From assembly GCA_019828595.1 (NCBI GenBank), contig JAHQRK010000003.1, forward strand, positions 868,001 through 932,000: DNA of 64,000 bases. Reading direction: 5' to 3'. The notes beneath the pieces are model-generated. The model had not been told where the DNA came from, searched no databases, and saw only the letters and a list, made by a program, of their open reading frames with translations. This document shows, in pieces, positions 9,960 to 21,770 of this stretch. Both the position numbers and the translations under genes were made by a program. This stretch comes from Aphanomyces cochlioides. Lineage: Eukaryota > Oomycota > Saprolegniomycetes > Saprolegniales > Verrucalvaceae. Positions within the stretch are counted from its first letter, which is position 1; each line of letters starts with the position of its first letter.

Positions 9960-11315
9960 CTAAGGTTGTTGCTTCTTGGGCAATGCATCATGGAGATCTT
10001 GAGTTCCCCACGGATTGCCAGCTGGAAGAGAAGCCGGGGCAGCAGGAGCTTGTTGTCCCCATGGGTTGCTAGCATCACGAGGAGGGGCAGGGGCGGCGGC
10101 TGCAGGTTGTTGTCCCCAAGGGTTTCCTGCAGGACGTGGAGGTTGAGGGGTCGTTGAGACTGGAGTTGGGGAGTTCGAACGAGTCTTCAAGCCGCGGAAA
10201 CGAGCTTGAATTTTAGTAGCAGCCTAGAATAACACGGTTCACGACCTGAGTAAGTTGAACAAATCAAACCTGGTCTTCAGTCAAGGGGCACGCTTCCGGG
10301 AAAGAAGTGCCGATCTTGGCGCGATCGCCACGGCCAATCGCGAAGCATTTGATGATGACGCGATAAGGACCTAGGGCAAATATATATCCCTGTCAAGGAA
10401 AAGAACAAGTACCGAGTTGGACTTCATTAGCTTCCTCGCCGTTCAAAAAGCACATCGTGTAGAGAGCCATTTCGAATTCAGGACTCACGCCGATCAAACT
10501 ACGATTGATGATTATAGATGCGCTCGGGAAATTGAGATACCTGGTGGAAACGGGCTTCGTTTCCTTTTCCCACGCGAATTGAATCGTGATGACTTGTTCA
10601 TGCTCATCAGGTTCGAGCGTAGAGCGACCACGTTGCTTTGGCTTGATGTAGCCGAGGTAGTCAAGTCGACCCGCTTTTTCTTCCATGTACATTTGGATCC
10701 AATTGTGGAATCCTGACACCTGGCCATCCTTCACTTCTCCAATGAAAACGTGTTCGAAGCCCGAACTGTCATTGGCGACTTCACGGCGATACAATCCAAA
10801 CCAGATTTCATGCATCTTGCGCTTGAAGGCATGAATATCTCCGTGAAACTTGCCATTCTTCTCCAACCAGGCATGGGCATATTTGATCACTTTGGTTTGA
10901 GCAATGGCGTCAATAAAATCTTGGTTTTCCTTCAATTCTTCCTTGGTCACAGTTTCCGCCACACCAGTCTAGGATTTTCAAACATGTCAATTTCATCAGG
11001 AAAGTTGCTGACAATCGTACACCACGTTCGTAGTTGTCCAAGAGGGCAATAAACAGTTGGAAAGTCTTCTTCTTGAAGACTTCAGGGTTGACAGACGTGA
11101 ACAAGTTGTCGGGGGCCATATCGCCTTGCTCGTATGGCTTTTTGCCGCGCTGGAGGTTGATCTGGTAGTGCTCACCAGGTTCAAGGCGGTTCTCATCCAA
11201 TTCCCACAATCGGTTGCAGGCATCAGAGAGCGATCTCAGCTCGGAAGCTGTACACAATCAGCGGATGCTATCCAAAGAGAGAGGGCAACGTACGGGTAGG
11301 GAGGACTTGGGCCAT
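9960..11315 (-). CDS. EndoU-type endoribonuclease with IQ motif
   Basis: This 389-residue member of the XendoU/EndoU family (Mn-dependent, uridylate-preferring RNases) has exons 11315-11294, 11247-11021, 10968-10413, 10370-10270 and 10223-9960. Introns are 42-52 nt and phases close. Family hallmarks are FEHVFIGEVKDGQVSGFHNW, which supplies both catalytic histidines, DYLGYIKPKQRG, and GVSPEFEMALYTMCFLNGEE. There is no signal peptide, so it is likely cytosolic. After the domain comes a basic helix, AATKIQARFRGLKTR (about 303-317), that matches an IQ calmodulin-binding motif. A Pro/Ala tail follows with three NPWG repeats at about 336, 355 and 372. The IQ and NPWG tail is unusual for EndoU proteins; calcium control is inferred. 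Confidence 0.88.
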
Positions 11316-12422
11316 AGTCGGCAAATTCGAAAATGTTGCAAGGTGCCACCATGAAGCCATTCGCCAAAGCTTGCCTGTCATCCTCAATGTACTGTACTGT
11401 ACATGTATATACAGTCCTGGGTAATTTTATTTAATGTACGTATTCGGGTGGATGTCATGCGTACGTACGGGAAGTTACTTGAAGTACAATATCTCACTTA
11501 TAATCCACAGGACGACGAACTGTCGGAGCCAAAGTCATGCCTGAACAGAGCCATGCATCGGAACTCCAGAGCGAAGGAAAGACTCAGGCGAAATGACAAC
11601 GACACTCATGCTTTAGTCTAGAAGATGAATAGCGCGGCCTGGATGGAATTCAGCAAAAGGTTTGAATGGAAGCGGCTGGGCTGGAGATTCATCCGTGGAT
11701 AAATTTGACAAAAAAACAGCCAATGCAGTGTTTGAAAGTGGAACTGCACTGGGCGAGAAATCATGTGCAGTCGAACGACTTGCTCAGTGTGCCAAAAGGC
11801 AACATGGTACGTCGAGATGAATGATATCCCGTCGTGAGATGCCTTGCTTTCAATAGGACTGGATGTGGGATGCATATTGAGAGCGCGTTGCGAGGTATGA
11901 AGCATCTGATGGAGTTCAATAGTTGATTTGATGTAGGGATACCGGAAAGCCAACGATGCCCTGAGTATTTGACGGGGAAACACAAGAGCAGCATGATGCA
12001 ACCGCTCTTGATTGTACTCGTCTTAGTCGCCGTGTACTATATTGTCCGCGGTCGCTCTACCCGTGAATTGACCCGTGATTAAGCGACCAGCTTTGTAACA
12101 CGTGTCTTCTAATGCAGTCAATTCTGAAGTACCATGGAAGAGATCTGTCCCCAACATTGAAAAGTGGATTACAGTACAAGAACAATGGATTCAGGTCTTG
12201 CTGCTTTGGATAAGAAGAAGGGAGGCGCCACCTCGTGAGAACGAAGGGGAAGAATAGAAGGAGCAGTCATTTGCGTATTGTCTTTCACCATTTCAGACAC
12301 ATTAGAGCCAAAATAGACTGGTTGCTGTAACCGTGTCGATTGAAACTGCTCGGGACATCTAAACAAGCTCCCACTCTCGAAATAACACAGCAACAGCGAA
12401 AGCTCAAGCCATCTCGACAGCC
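11316..12422. other. Intergenic region with one tiny ORF
   Basis: There is no multi-exon gene. The only item noted is 11993-12082 plus, a 29-codon frame (MMQPLLIVLVLVAVYYIVRG then RSTRELTRD). It would make one hydrophobic helix with a charged tail. Other open frames here lack domain or composition support. Confidence 0.4.
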
Positions 12423-14092
12423 ATGAACCATGGCAGCTTTGACATTTGGGCCACTGGAATCGTTGTCGTCATTGGCGGCCAGTACTTCTCGTGGAATGTC
12501 GGGCTTGAAGCCGGGACTCTCAGCTATGGAATGGCATTCGGACTCATGGCCCTCGCATATTTGTGCCTCGTCTTGTCCATGGCTGAAATGACAAGTATGA
12601 TGCCGTTTGCCGGTGGTGCTTACGGCCTCAGTCGATGCACTCTTGGCTTCTACATGGGCTTTATCCTGGGCTGCTGTGAAGCCATGGAGTACATCATCTA
12701 CGTCACGTGCTCCTTTCTCCAAATGGGTCGCATGATAGCTAAACAATGGCCTCAACTCGTAGACTACCAATTCGCTCTCTGGATTGTCTCCTATGCTCTG
12801 GCTTGCCTCGTCATCGGCCGTGGCGGTACATTCTTCTGGTGGTGGAATCGTGCCTTGGCAATTGTTTCCATCGGTCTCGTTATTGTCTTTTGCTTGGGAT
12901 CGTTAGCGTACGTCGACCTGAATCAACCTGGACAGGGCGATTATGCAGTTGTCGGTGGTTTTGTCGAATTTATGAAAGCGTCCCCGATCTCAGCGTGGTT
13001 CTTCATTGGAATCGAGTCACTGAACACGCTGTCGAGAATTGTCGACAAGCCAAAAGTAATTGTTCCCAAGGGTCAAGTCGCAGCCATGATCACCCTCGTC
13101 GTGACTGGCGTGTGGATTTACGTCGTTTGCATCTATTTACCTCCAGCGATGCCGACGCTGGTCGAGGAGCTGTCGCCGTTTAATCGTGGATATACTCGAA
13201 TGTTCAACCTGTCGAATGAGACGGCGACCATGTTGGCGGTCCCTGCGACGTTTGCAACAGCCCAAGGCTTCATGTTGTCCTACGCAAATATTATCTCTGC
13301 GATGGCAAATTCCAAGTTGTTTCCAAAGGAGCTCGCACATTTGCACAAGATGCACAAGACTCCAATCTGCGCGCTCTTGTTTGGCTCCATCATCAGCTTT
13401 GGTTTGTGTTTCCTCGTGTATAACTACGCCATGGATGGGATCATGTACAATGCATGCGTCATCTTTGCCTTCCTGGCCTACATTTCCCAGTGTTATGGCT
13501 ACATTCAACTGAAGCGAAGGCATGGCTCCATGCCACAGCATTTTCACAGCCCTGTGGGAGTCTTTGGAGCTGTCCTTGCTACGTTGATCTGGACCATGAA
13601 CTTGATTGGCATCGCTGGATTTCAAGACGACAATGAAGTGAGTTTGGTCATTGCACTTGGCCTTATCGCTGTCTTTTCCATTTACTACCACATTTATGCC
13701 AAGTCACGGCAGACCTTTTCAGAAGAAGAACAGAAAATTATGCTCTTTGTCCATGTCTGTACGTTGTGGCATGCCGCTTTTCTCGATGGTCTCATTGTAC
13801 TCCTAGCTAATCATAACCACTCCAAGTCGAGGCACAAACGCAAGAAGAAAAGAATATCTGCAGGCTCAAGCCCATCGACAAGAAGGTCATCAATTACTCC
13901 ACAGGGAGGTAGGCTGCTCCTCATCGAGTTTCGAGTCACATAACCGCTTTCTTAGCTCCGCCTTATGAAATCCGTGCAACCAGATCCAAGACAAGCCAAG
14001 CTATAGCATGGGTATTCAACAGTGCTTCGAGAGGATCAAGCGTCCAGCCTCTCTCACAATTGGCATCTTTGGAACCGGGAGCCGACACTTAG
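12423..14092 (+). CDS. APC-superfamily amino-acid permease (copy A)
   Basis: This 524-residue transporter has exons 12423-13758, 13807-13908 and 13956-14092, with 47-48 nt introns and closed phases. About twelve hydrophobic spans are visible. The APC signature runs from GIVVVIGGQYFSWNVGLEAG through MMPFAGGAYGLSRCTLGF, and the protein ends in a Lys/Arg/Ser-rich cytosolic tail. It resembles ethanolamine/amino-acid permeases of the APC group. The substrate cannot be read from sequence. It faces, tail to tail, a second copy on the opposite strand that is broken. The two share almost all residues in the core, so this is a recent inverted duplication. Confidence 0.9.
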
Positions 14093-14394
14093 AGCCTCGC
14101 GATGGGAAACTCAAATGCCTTATGATTCATGACTGAACGGATACATTGGAGTTTCGTTAAGATTGAGCGTATTCTCTAGATCTGAAAAACTTATCCTCGC
14201 ATGACGGATCGCTTTGAGACAGATCATACTCTTGTAGTTTTATCCAGCCACGATCTAATTCATGAATTGAATGCCACAGTGAGAGCTACAGTACAATCGT
14301 TGGAGTTAACCTGCAGCTCCTAAACTGTCTTAATTAACTAGATGACGATATACTGTACGTCGCCTGGACTGAGTTTCCACGTAGACTTGCCATC

Positions 14395-17003
14395 TTAGCC
14401 ATCCACCGACACCGAAGAATGAGGTTGCACGACCATCTTTGGAGTGGATTTTACTGAACGCGATGGCTTTGATGTCGACGACGAGCTTGTTTCGCCTCCG
14501 ATATACTTCCTTTTATGCTTGTGCCTGTGTTGGTTGTTGTGCTTGGCTAGTCACAGTGAGCCAATGCAGAAATGTTGTTGTCTAACGTACCCACATGAAC
14601 GACAAGCATGATCTTCTGCTCCTCTTCCGAAAAGGTCTGTCGAGTCTTGGCGTACGTGTGGTAGTAGATGGAAAAAATGAGCATCAGGCCGACGGAAATA
14701 CTCAAACTCACTTCATCGTCGCCTTGAAAGCCCACAATGCCAATCAAGTTCATAATCCAGATCAATGTTGCAAAGACGGCGCCGTAAACACCAACGGGAC
14801 TGTGGAAGAGCCTCAGCATGGAACCATGTCTTCGCTTGAGTTGAATGTAGCCGTAGCACTGCGAGATGTATGCCACGAATGCAAAGATGACACATGCATT
14901 GTACATGACTCTATTCAGCGAATTGTAGTACACGAGGAAGCACAAGCCAAAGCTTATCAAAGAGCCACACACGAGAGAATTCACTGGCGTCTTGTACACC
15001 TTGCGCCGCTTAGCGAGCTCTCTTGGAAACAACCTGGAATTCGCCATCGCTGAGATAATGTTCGCGTACGATAGCATGAAACCTTGAGCAGTGGCAAACG
15101 TCGCTGGGACTGCCAACAGTGTGGCTGTCTCGTTTGACATGTTGAACATTCGAGTGTAGCCTCGATTCAACGGAGCCAACTCGTCGACTAGCGTCGGCAT
15201 GCCAGGAGGTAAGAAGATGCAAACGACGTAAATCCAAACACCCGTCACAATCAAAGTGATCATAGATGCGATTTGGCCTTTGGGGACGATTGCTTTCGGA
15301 TTCTCAACGACTCTGGACAATGTGTTGAGGGACTCAATCCCAATGAAGAACCACGCTGAGATGGGAGATGCCTTCATGAAGGTACCAAAGCCACCGACAG
15401 CGACGAAGTCACTCTGTTCAGGTTGATTCGAGTCGACGAATGCCAATGAGCCCAGGCAGAAGATGACAAAAAGGCCAATCGATACAATTGCCAAGAATCG
15501 ATTCCATAGCCAGAAGCTTGAGCCACCACGGCCAATGATGATACATGCCAACACATAAGACAGAAACCAAATGACAATTTGGTAGTCCGCGAGATGTGGC
15601 CATTGCTTGGTGAGCATGCGACCCATTTGGAGAAAGGAGCATTAGACGTAAATGATGTACTCCATGGCTTCACAACAACCGAGGAGAAATCCCATGAAGA
15701 AGCCTACAGTACATCGGCTAAGGCCGTACGTGCCCCCGGCAAATGGCATCATACTTGTCATTTCAGCCATGGACAAGACAAGACAGAGGTACGCGAGAGC
15801 CATGAGAGTGAGAGCAATAGGGAGATTTCGAAAGTCATCCATTCCCATTCCCGTCAAAATATCCTCTTTGTATTGATATTTTTACGGGAAGTCTTTGAAA
15901 ACGTATTTTTCTTCCCACGGAATTCATCAATTTTACGGGAAACTTGCCGTATAAAATAGTGCATATGATTGGTAGTTGAAAGGACACTCGCATTGTTCAA
16001 CATCACTCGACATGTCGACTCAAAAGCGTCGCAAATGGTCGAAGGAGGAAGACATTGCACTACTCCGTCAAGTGGCTGGTGACTTGCCATTTGCAGCAGA
16101 GAAGGGCCAAGTCACTAAGGCCTGGGAAACGCTTGCCTCAAACATTATGCTTAGTGAAGGCTTTGATCGCGAAGTTGAAACGGCAAAAAAGTCCAGAATC
16201 GCTTCATCTCTCTCGTCGATGAGCCTTTGTTGCGAATTGCACTGGCGTATTGAGCAATTCGATCTCTCACAATGTCCAGTTGAAAGTAGATCGTATGATG
16301 CCAATTTGAATAAATCGTATGAAGCAAGGAATTGAAGACACGACACAGTTGTTCACGAGATCGCCCATGTATTTGCATCATGTCGTAATACGTAGTTGGA
16401 AATCGTAGGCGTCTAAGTAGTATACACAGAGCTTCGATACCACAAACACGATCACCACCAGGAGTAATGAATACAGCAGGAATCTTCAACAAGTGATGCA
16501 ATACAAAAATGCCACGTCTGTCGAAACGATAAGTCAAACGACAGTCAGTATCCGACAAGTCCAATGCAAAGCTAGATTCAGGAATAATTGGTCTCTCAGG
16601 TGGTAGCACAGCACACGCCTCAAGTACAAGAATGGCAGAGCCCTTTGATAATTGCATGCGACCAATCAGCCACTTGTAGAGTTGAAGCATCTCGGCTGTC
16701 TTCAATGAGGAGTCCATTGTGGAAATGAGAATTGAAACGACAATGAATGAGCATTTCTAAATATAGCACGCAAATTATGGATATGGGAAAGGTTGGGCTC
16801 GAAATCAAATATTTGGGGACCCACTTCCATTCCCACTCCCGCATAAACTCTTAGTGGCAATGGGAAATGCAGGACTTCGAAATCTCCCTAATACCGTAGC
16901 TGAGAGTTCCAGCTTCGAGTCCAGCATTCCATGAGAAGTATTGGCCCCCAATGACGATGACAATTCCAGTGGCCCATATATCAAAGCTGCCAACATGGAC
17001 CAT
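14395..17003 (-). pseudogene. APC amino-acid permease (copy B), disrupted
   Basis: This is an inverted paralogue of copy A. The first 38 codons (17003-16890, MVHVGSFDIWATG) are separated from the rest by a 1071-bp Harbinger derivative with an AAT duplication. Codon GGT-ATT on one side joins in frame to GCT-CTC-ACT on the other once one AAT is ignored. The body resumes at 15818 but meets TAA at 15644-15642, where copy A has ACG. From there a 359-codon frame is open to a normal 44-nt intron (14590-14547) and last exon (14546-14395). The splice sites and C-terminus are intact, so inactivation is recent. A short product starting at the ATG at 15626 is possible but would lack the first spans. Confidence 0.9.
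15819..16889. mobile_element. PIF/Harbinger deletion derivative inside permease B
   Basis: The element begins AGGGAGATTTCGAAAGTC and ends with the near-complement GACTTCGAAATCTCCCT. It is flanked by AAT at 15816-15818 and 16890-16892. Inside, a plus-strand frame from 16012 encodes a Myb/SANT-like start (KRRKWSKEEDIALLRQVAGD). A minus-strand frame from 16717 encodes the N-terminal part of a Harbinger nuclease (LTYRFDRRGIFVLHHLLKIP, GIEALCILLRRLRFP, HGRSREQLCRVFNSLL). They meet near 16200, where both stop making sense. The catalytic half of the nuclease and the end of the Myb gene are missing, so it is non-autonomous. Confidence 0.85.
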
Positions 17004-17827
17004 TGTGGATAAGCAACGCAGCAACGGCTTTGAGAAATGTCGTTCGCTATGTTAGAGGGCATCCACCGTTTATCTATAAATACCAAACGGTAGTTTTCCT
17101 CATATCAACCTCATGGTGTTGGCTAACAGACCACAGTAGCAACATCGGCGAAATTCATGGCAATTGCGCTCTCATGTGAGCTCCAGAGACTGCAAGTTGC
17201 GTGGGAACGCAAATTTGCCTAAACAGTCATGCTATTGCGGGTATTGAGCTGGTTTAGACGGGGGCTTGTCTGGGTTGCATGTCCTCAAAGCTAAAAATAG
17301 CCCACAGGAGAGACGTCCAACCAGGTTTGAACAATTCCACACAGAAATTGGCCAATCATTTTTCAGCTATTTAGAAAAGATTCATCTTCTTATTGTTGAT
17401 TTGATACGAATTTCCAGACCCCGTTCAATCGAATCACGCCGGCGGATCGATTCACCAATCGACGCCATTGGCTAATGAATATTTAGGGCGATTGGATTGG
17501 CTGAATAAAATTTGAGAGAAAGTACTGTTCTATTAATAATTTTCATTCATCCAATGTATTGGCGCGATTGGAGATTGATACAAAAAACGAGTCCAAATTC
17601 GGAAATTTCTTAAGAATCCACAATAAATCAGCTTTCAATTTTCTTTTATTCTTATGTGTTTTCTTTTAACATGTTTTAATGAATCTCGTTGAAACCTCGA
17701 GTTTTGTCAAATGTCAAAAGAAGAGTGTTGGGCGTTGCATAGAACCAACCGCGCGTTTCGACACAACCAATCAAGAGCCTCTGGTTTTGACACTTCCGGT
17801 CATTGTTGGCTGCGGCAGAATCCACCG
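17004..17827. other. AT-rich spacer
   Basis: This lies between the permease pair and the PPR-nuclease gene. No domain-bearing frame was found. The stretch 17460-17700 is strongly A/T and CAAT-rich and may be old transposon sequence. Confidence 0.4.
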
Positions 17828-20340
17828 ATGATGCTTCGGCTCTCAATGCACGCGGCACTGCGTGGAATTCACGCCAAGCCGCCGTTTCTGCATCATCCAC
17901 TTGCATTAAATGCACCGCTTGCCTTGCGTGCAGTGTCAACGGTCGTGCCGGTTCACACGACTCCTCGCAAGAAGAAGAAGAAGCGAAATACATTGGTTCC
18001 ACCAGCTCATCTTCCTGATGCTGTTGTTTCCACAGACAAACAAACAGCACTTGAGTCGTCGACGACCGTTGCTAGCAAGGTGAAAGAAGCCACCGAAGCT
18101 GTAACTGGTGAAGAAAAGACGGTGGCTCCAGCCAAAGAGTCGACGCCAACGTCGCCAGAGAAACCAGCCAAGAAGTCAAATGACGCGGTCGCTGAAGTTA
18201 CAAAACCATCGTCCACTACCAAGCCAGCGCCTGTCAAGAAGAACAAGGCAGCGCTATCTCCACTATATGAAGAAGCCCAAGTGGTCATTTCTCTGCTTGA
18301 AGATATTGCACAGAGGCAGCGAGCGCTTCCATCCGTCTCCCACGTCACGACGATGCTCAACTACACGTCTGTCGAGCATGAAGAAACTTTCTTCCAACTC
18401 TTTGAGCTCTACCGCAAGCACGGCAACCCAGCGGTGGACGCGTCATTCCTCGTTCCAGGCATTGTCAAGTCTTGCGAAGTGGGCAACTCCAAGCAAGCCG
18501 TTGCTATTGCCACAGACATGGTCGACAACGGTACGCCAGCACCATGTCTTCTCTTCATTCTCAAGCGATGACTAGGTCGCAAAGTGGATCGTCAGACTTT
18601 GCATTTGATCTTGCGCACTGCTGAACAAAACAACGCTGCTCATGATGCCTTGTCGGTTCTCGACCTCCTCCTCCGTCAAGGCCACGTCGTCACAACACAT
18701 GACTACCAGCGCATTTTGGCCGTGTGCACGGCTGACAATCAAGAAGATGGCGCGCTTCGCATCCTTCAGGCGCTGCGTCCTCTCACGAAAATCTCGGGCG
18801 AGACGTACTTACACTGGTTGTCCAGGTCGGCCATGGTTTGGCGCGCCGACATTTTCCTTGCGCTGCTCCAGGAAATGCGCTTGAGCGGTACGATTCCTCG
18901 TCCTGCAACTGTTGCAACTGAAGCTTCGTTGTAGGTTGTGAGCCCAAGATCCCATCGCTAACGTCGCTCGAAGTTGGCCGAAAGGATCCCGCGTTGACAG
19001 TCATGGAAGGTGTTCGAGCTGTTGGTTTGGATCCTTGCTTTGCCATGTCGGCTGTGTACGATTCGATTGCGATGGCCATGGGCAAGGAAAGGCGTGATAG
19101 CGGTGTGACTCGCCGCCAGCGCGAGCAGGCGATTGAAAAGTCATCAACTCTTTGGTTGATGTCGTCCTAAAGCAGCTTGTCTTGTAGATTTGGCTCGCTC
19201 CGCGTGCATAAATTGGACTGGGAAGTCCAGCCGATCCCACAACTTCTCGAAACGCAAGCGGCAGGATTGCTCCTCAAGAAGGAAACCTTCCGGCGCCTCA
19301 AGTACCAGCAAGTGACGCGCGTCGAGTCGTATCTCAACATGCTTCCCATCACAACCAACGTGACGCTCAATTTGCGCAAGCAATTGCTGCGCATGTCCCT
19401 CTTGGTCAACACACATCGCGTGAAACGCAACAAGTACCTCATCTTGAGCGAGTACGAGCGCGGCAAGTCGCTCATTGACCTGAGCAACATCCACAACTAT
19501 CCACCCGTGTCACTCATGCGCATTATCTTGGAAGCACGTGGCATGAGCCCCAAAGCGATCAAGGTAACAGAATCCGCCGTCGTCTAGCTCAATGACTTGG
19601 TCGTAGACTGCATTGGCGGCGCCTGGTGACCTCACCCCCCGCGACAACAATGAACTGAAGCGGGCACAGCAGAACGACTCCATCCATCGCAATGATCCGC
19701 TCCTCGAACGTCCGGAATATTCGGTCACGTCGCTCGAGACGACGTTGATGCATTACTTCTTGTCCAAGGGCATTCGCTTGCGGTAAGTCGCTCTTGCGAT
19801 TGACGAGAGTGGGCTCTAACCTGCGGTGTTGTAGCACGCAGTCGGAATTGGCGATTGACCAGGAAAAGATCTACGGTCGTCCTGTGATCTCGCCCGATTT
19901 GCTTTTCTTGGACCCTGTCCTCATCAACGGCGTGCCCGTGCGATGGGTCGATGCCAAGAACTACTACGGCGCTCATATTGTCAACAAGCGTCTCATTGCC
20001 AAGCAGGTACGCCGCTCTCCCGCTTGGAAATTGCTCATCCATGTAGTTGGAATCCTATGTCAAGGAATGGGGTCCTGGTGCTGTCGTCTTTGGCATGGGC
20101 TACAGCGACATGATGTCGATCCCAGGCCTGGTCTGCTTGGACATGACGCCGATCCCAAAGACGACGTGGACAAAGTTCAAAATGGTCGCCAAGTCGTACA
20201 TGTACACGTTCCGCAACATGTTCCGCTTCACGCCGCATTTGGGCAGTGAACTCACGCAGGAGTACTTGACCTCGAACGACTTGCAAGAGCGTCGAAAGGG
20301 CAACCACCACTCGGACAGCTCCAAGAAAGATGATGAATAA
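17828..20340 (+). CDS. PPR-like protein fused to CDIN1-type PD-(D/E)XK nuclease
   Basis: There are seven exons: 17828-18530, 18576-18887, 18935-19139, 19188-19563, 19607-19782, 19835-20006 and 20047-20340. Introns are 40-52 nt, phases close, and the product is 745 residues. MMLRLSMHAALRG looks like a mitochondrial presequence. A Lys/Pro/Ala linker leads to helical 35-residue repeats of PPR type (VDRQTLHLILRTAEQN, TTHDYQRILAVCTAD) at about 150-400. The C-terminal half matches CDAN1-interacting nuclease 1 (CDIN1/C15orf41). The helical YLILSEYERGKSLIDLS region is followed by a nuclease core with P611-D612 and, 17 residues later, D630-A-K632 (SPDLLFLDP ... VRWVDAKNYYG). The nuclease half has no ATG of its own, and the 48-nt intron at 19140 joins the halves in phase. 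Without that splice the PPR frame would stop at 19170. Confidence 0.75.
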
Positions 20341-20493
20341 ATAGACGTACTCCTTGCTCTCTCGTTGATTGTCTTTCCGTCTCCCTGTCATCTTCATGTT
20401 CTCTTTCTATTGAGGTCGAGATGACTACAGTACGGGGATATCAGCCACTCAGAGTGTTTCTTGATTGACATTCAAGTTGGTGTCAGTTGGAGA

Positions 20494-21770
20494 ATGCGCG
20501 GTCGATCTTTCTCCGTTGGTCTTGCTCTCCTTGTCAGTCTCACCGCCAGTGCAGCTCTTCCGTCGGCGGGATGGAATGCCAAGGAGATAGAAGCGTTGGA
20601 GAAATGTCCGTGCGATAAAACATCGCTGTGTCTTCCTGTCAGACGAACACCGGCCTTTGAAGTGTTTGCATTCTCGCCTTCCAAGGGAACGAATTGGCGG
20701 TACTACGACTACGACACGTTGACGACGATTGCGTGGAATCTCGACAAGGAACTGCTCTGTCATGCGCATGCCCATGACGTCAAGATCGTCATCGGCCACA
20801 ACTTCGACGATGTCAGTCAGCTCTGCAATCCCACGGCGCGTCAAGCTTGGATCAATGAGACGTACGACAAGATCGTTGAAAACTACGCCGACGGTGTCAA
20901 CATTGACACGGAGGCTGGCATGTCGGGCCAATTTGCGAAATGCCAAACTCTCCTCGTCCAAGAACTTCGAGCTCGTCTGTCGGCGTCCAAGTTCACGGAA
21001 TATGCTCGAGTATGTTCTGCAGATGTCACTGCATCATCATATTCTAGATCTCCTTTGACATCCCATGGTCTCCCCATGGCATCGACCAGCGTTATTATGA
21101 CTGGAAGGGTCTCGCCAATGCCGCCGACTTGCTCTTTGTTATGTCGGTAAGACTCCCCCTGCGCTTTCCCCTTCGAGTTCTCGCATGTAGTACGACATGC
21201 GTAGCCAGATCTACTACCAATGCATCGCAGGGGCGAATAGTCCATTGGCATTAGTCGACAAGGGTCTGGAGGAATACATCGTCGGCTACGACATTCCACC
21301 GTCGAAACTTGTCCTGGGATTGCCATGGTACGCTTATGTTTATCCATGTGAGTCCCTTGCCGACGATATTTGCCACATTAAGGCAGTACGTTGACCAAAT
21401 CGCCTTCGTGGGATATCACAACACTTAGGTTCCATTTCGAGAAGCACCTTGTAGCGACGCCGCAGGACGACAAATCGACTATGCAAACGTACAAAAGCTC
21501 CTAGCGAAGAACCCAGTCGAGCAGCACTGGGAGAATATTTCAGCCACGCCATTCCTCACTGTGAATGGCACGACGCAAGTCTGGTACGACAACGATCGCA
21601 GCCTCGCCCTCAAGTACGACCTGGCGAAGCAAAGACGACTGCTTGGAGTGGGCATGTGGCACGTCGATGCACTGGATTACTCTGGCAAAGAGCATCCAGT
21701 GGCAGCGACGGCGAAAATGTGGCAAACGCTACGACAAGCGGTACCAGCTCCTCGCATGGCTTACCATTAA
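20494..21770 (+). CDS. GH18 chitobiase-like glycosidase
   Basis: This 383-residue secreted or lysosome-type enzyme is related to di-N-acetylchitobiase, which trims GlcNAc from the reducing end of chitobiose cores. Exons are 20494-21009, 21048-21146, 21191-21385 and 21429-21770. Introns are 38-44 nt and all exons are phase 0. A signal peptide spans about residues 1-21 (FSVGLALLVSLTASA). The GH18 catalytic motif is D133-G-V-N-I-D138-T-E140, in the DGxxxDxE form. Also typical are YDMRSQIYYQCIAGANSP and PPSKLVLGLPWYAYVYPC. A Trp near the end (GVGMWHVDALDY) fits the last barrel strand. An upstream in-frame TTG at 20461 is rejected as start. The role may be wall chitin/glycoprotein turnover or degradation of host material. 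Confidence 0.88.

Noticed and set aside
10250..10330. Apparent frameshift in exon 4 of the EndoU gene
   Set aside because: Careful recounting of the exon (101 nt, 10370-10270) keeps the frame; the break was a reading slip.
16805..17086. 93-codon minus-strand frame
   Set aside because: It is out of frame with the real first exon of permease B in the same place.
19177..19587. Separate CDIN1-like gene starting at 19177
   Set aside because: The only initiator there is TTG; the in-phase splice to the PPR-like exons explains the frame better.
19564..19587. A 24-nt intron in the PPR-nuclease gene
   Set aside because: It leads to TGG TGA downstream; the 43-nt intron to 19606 keeps the frame open.
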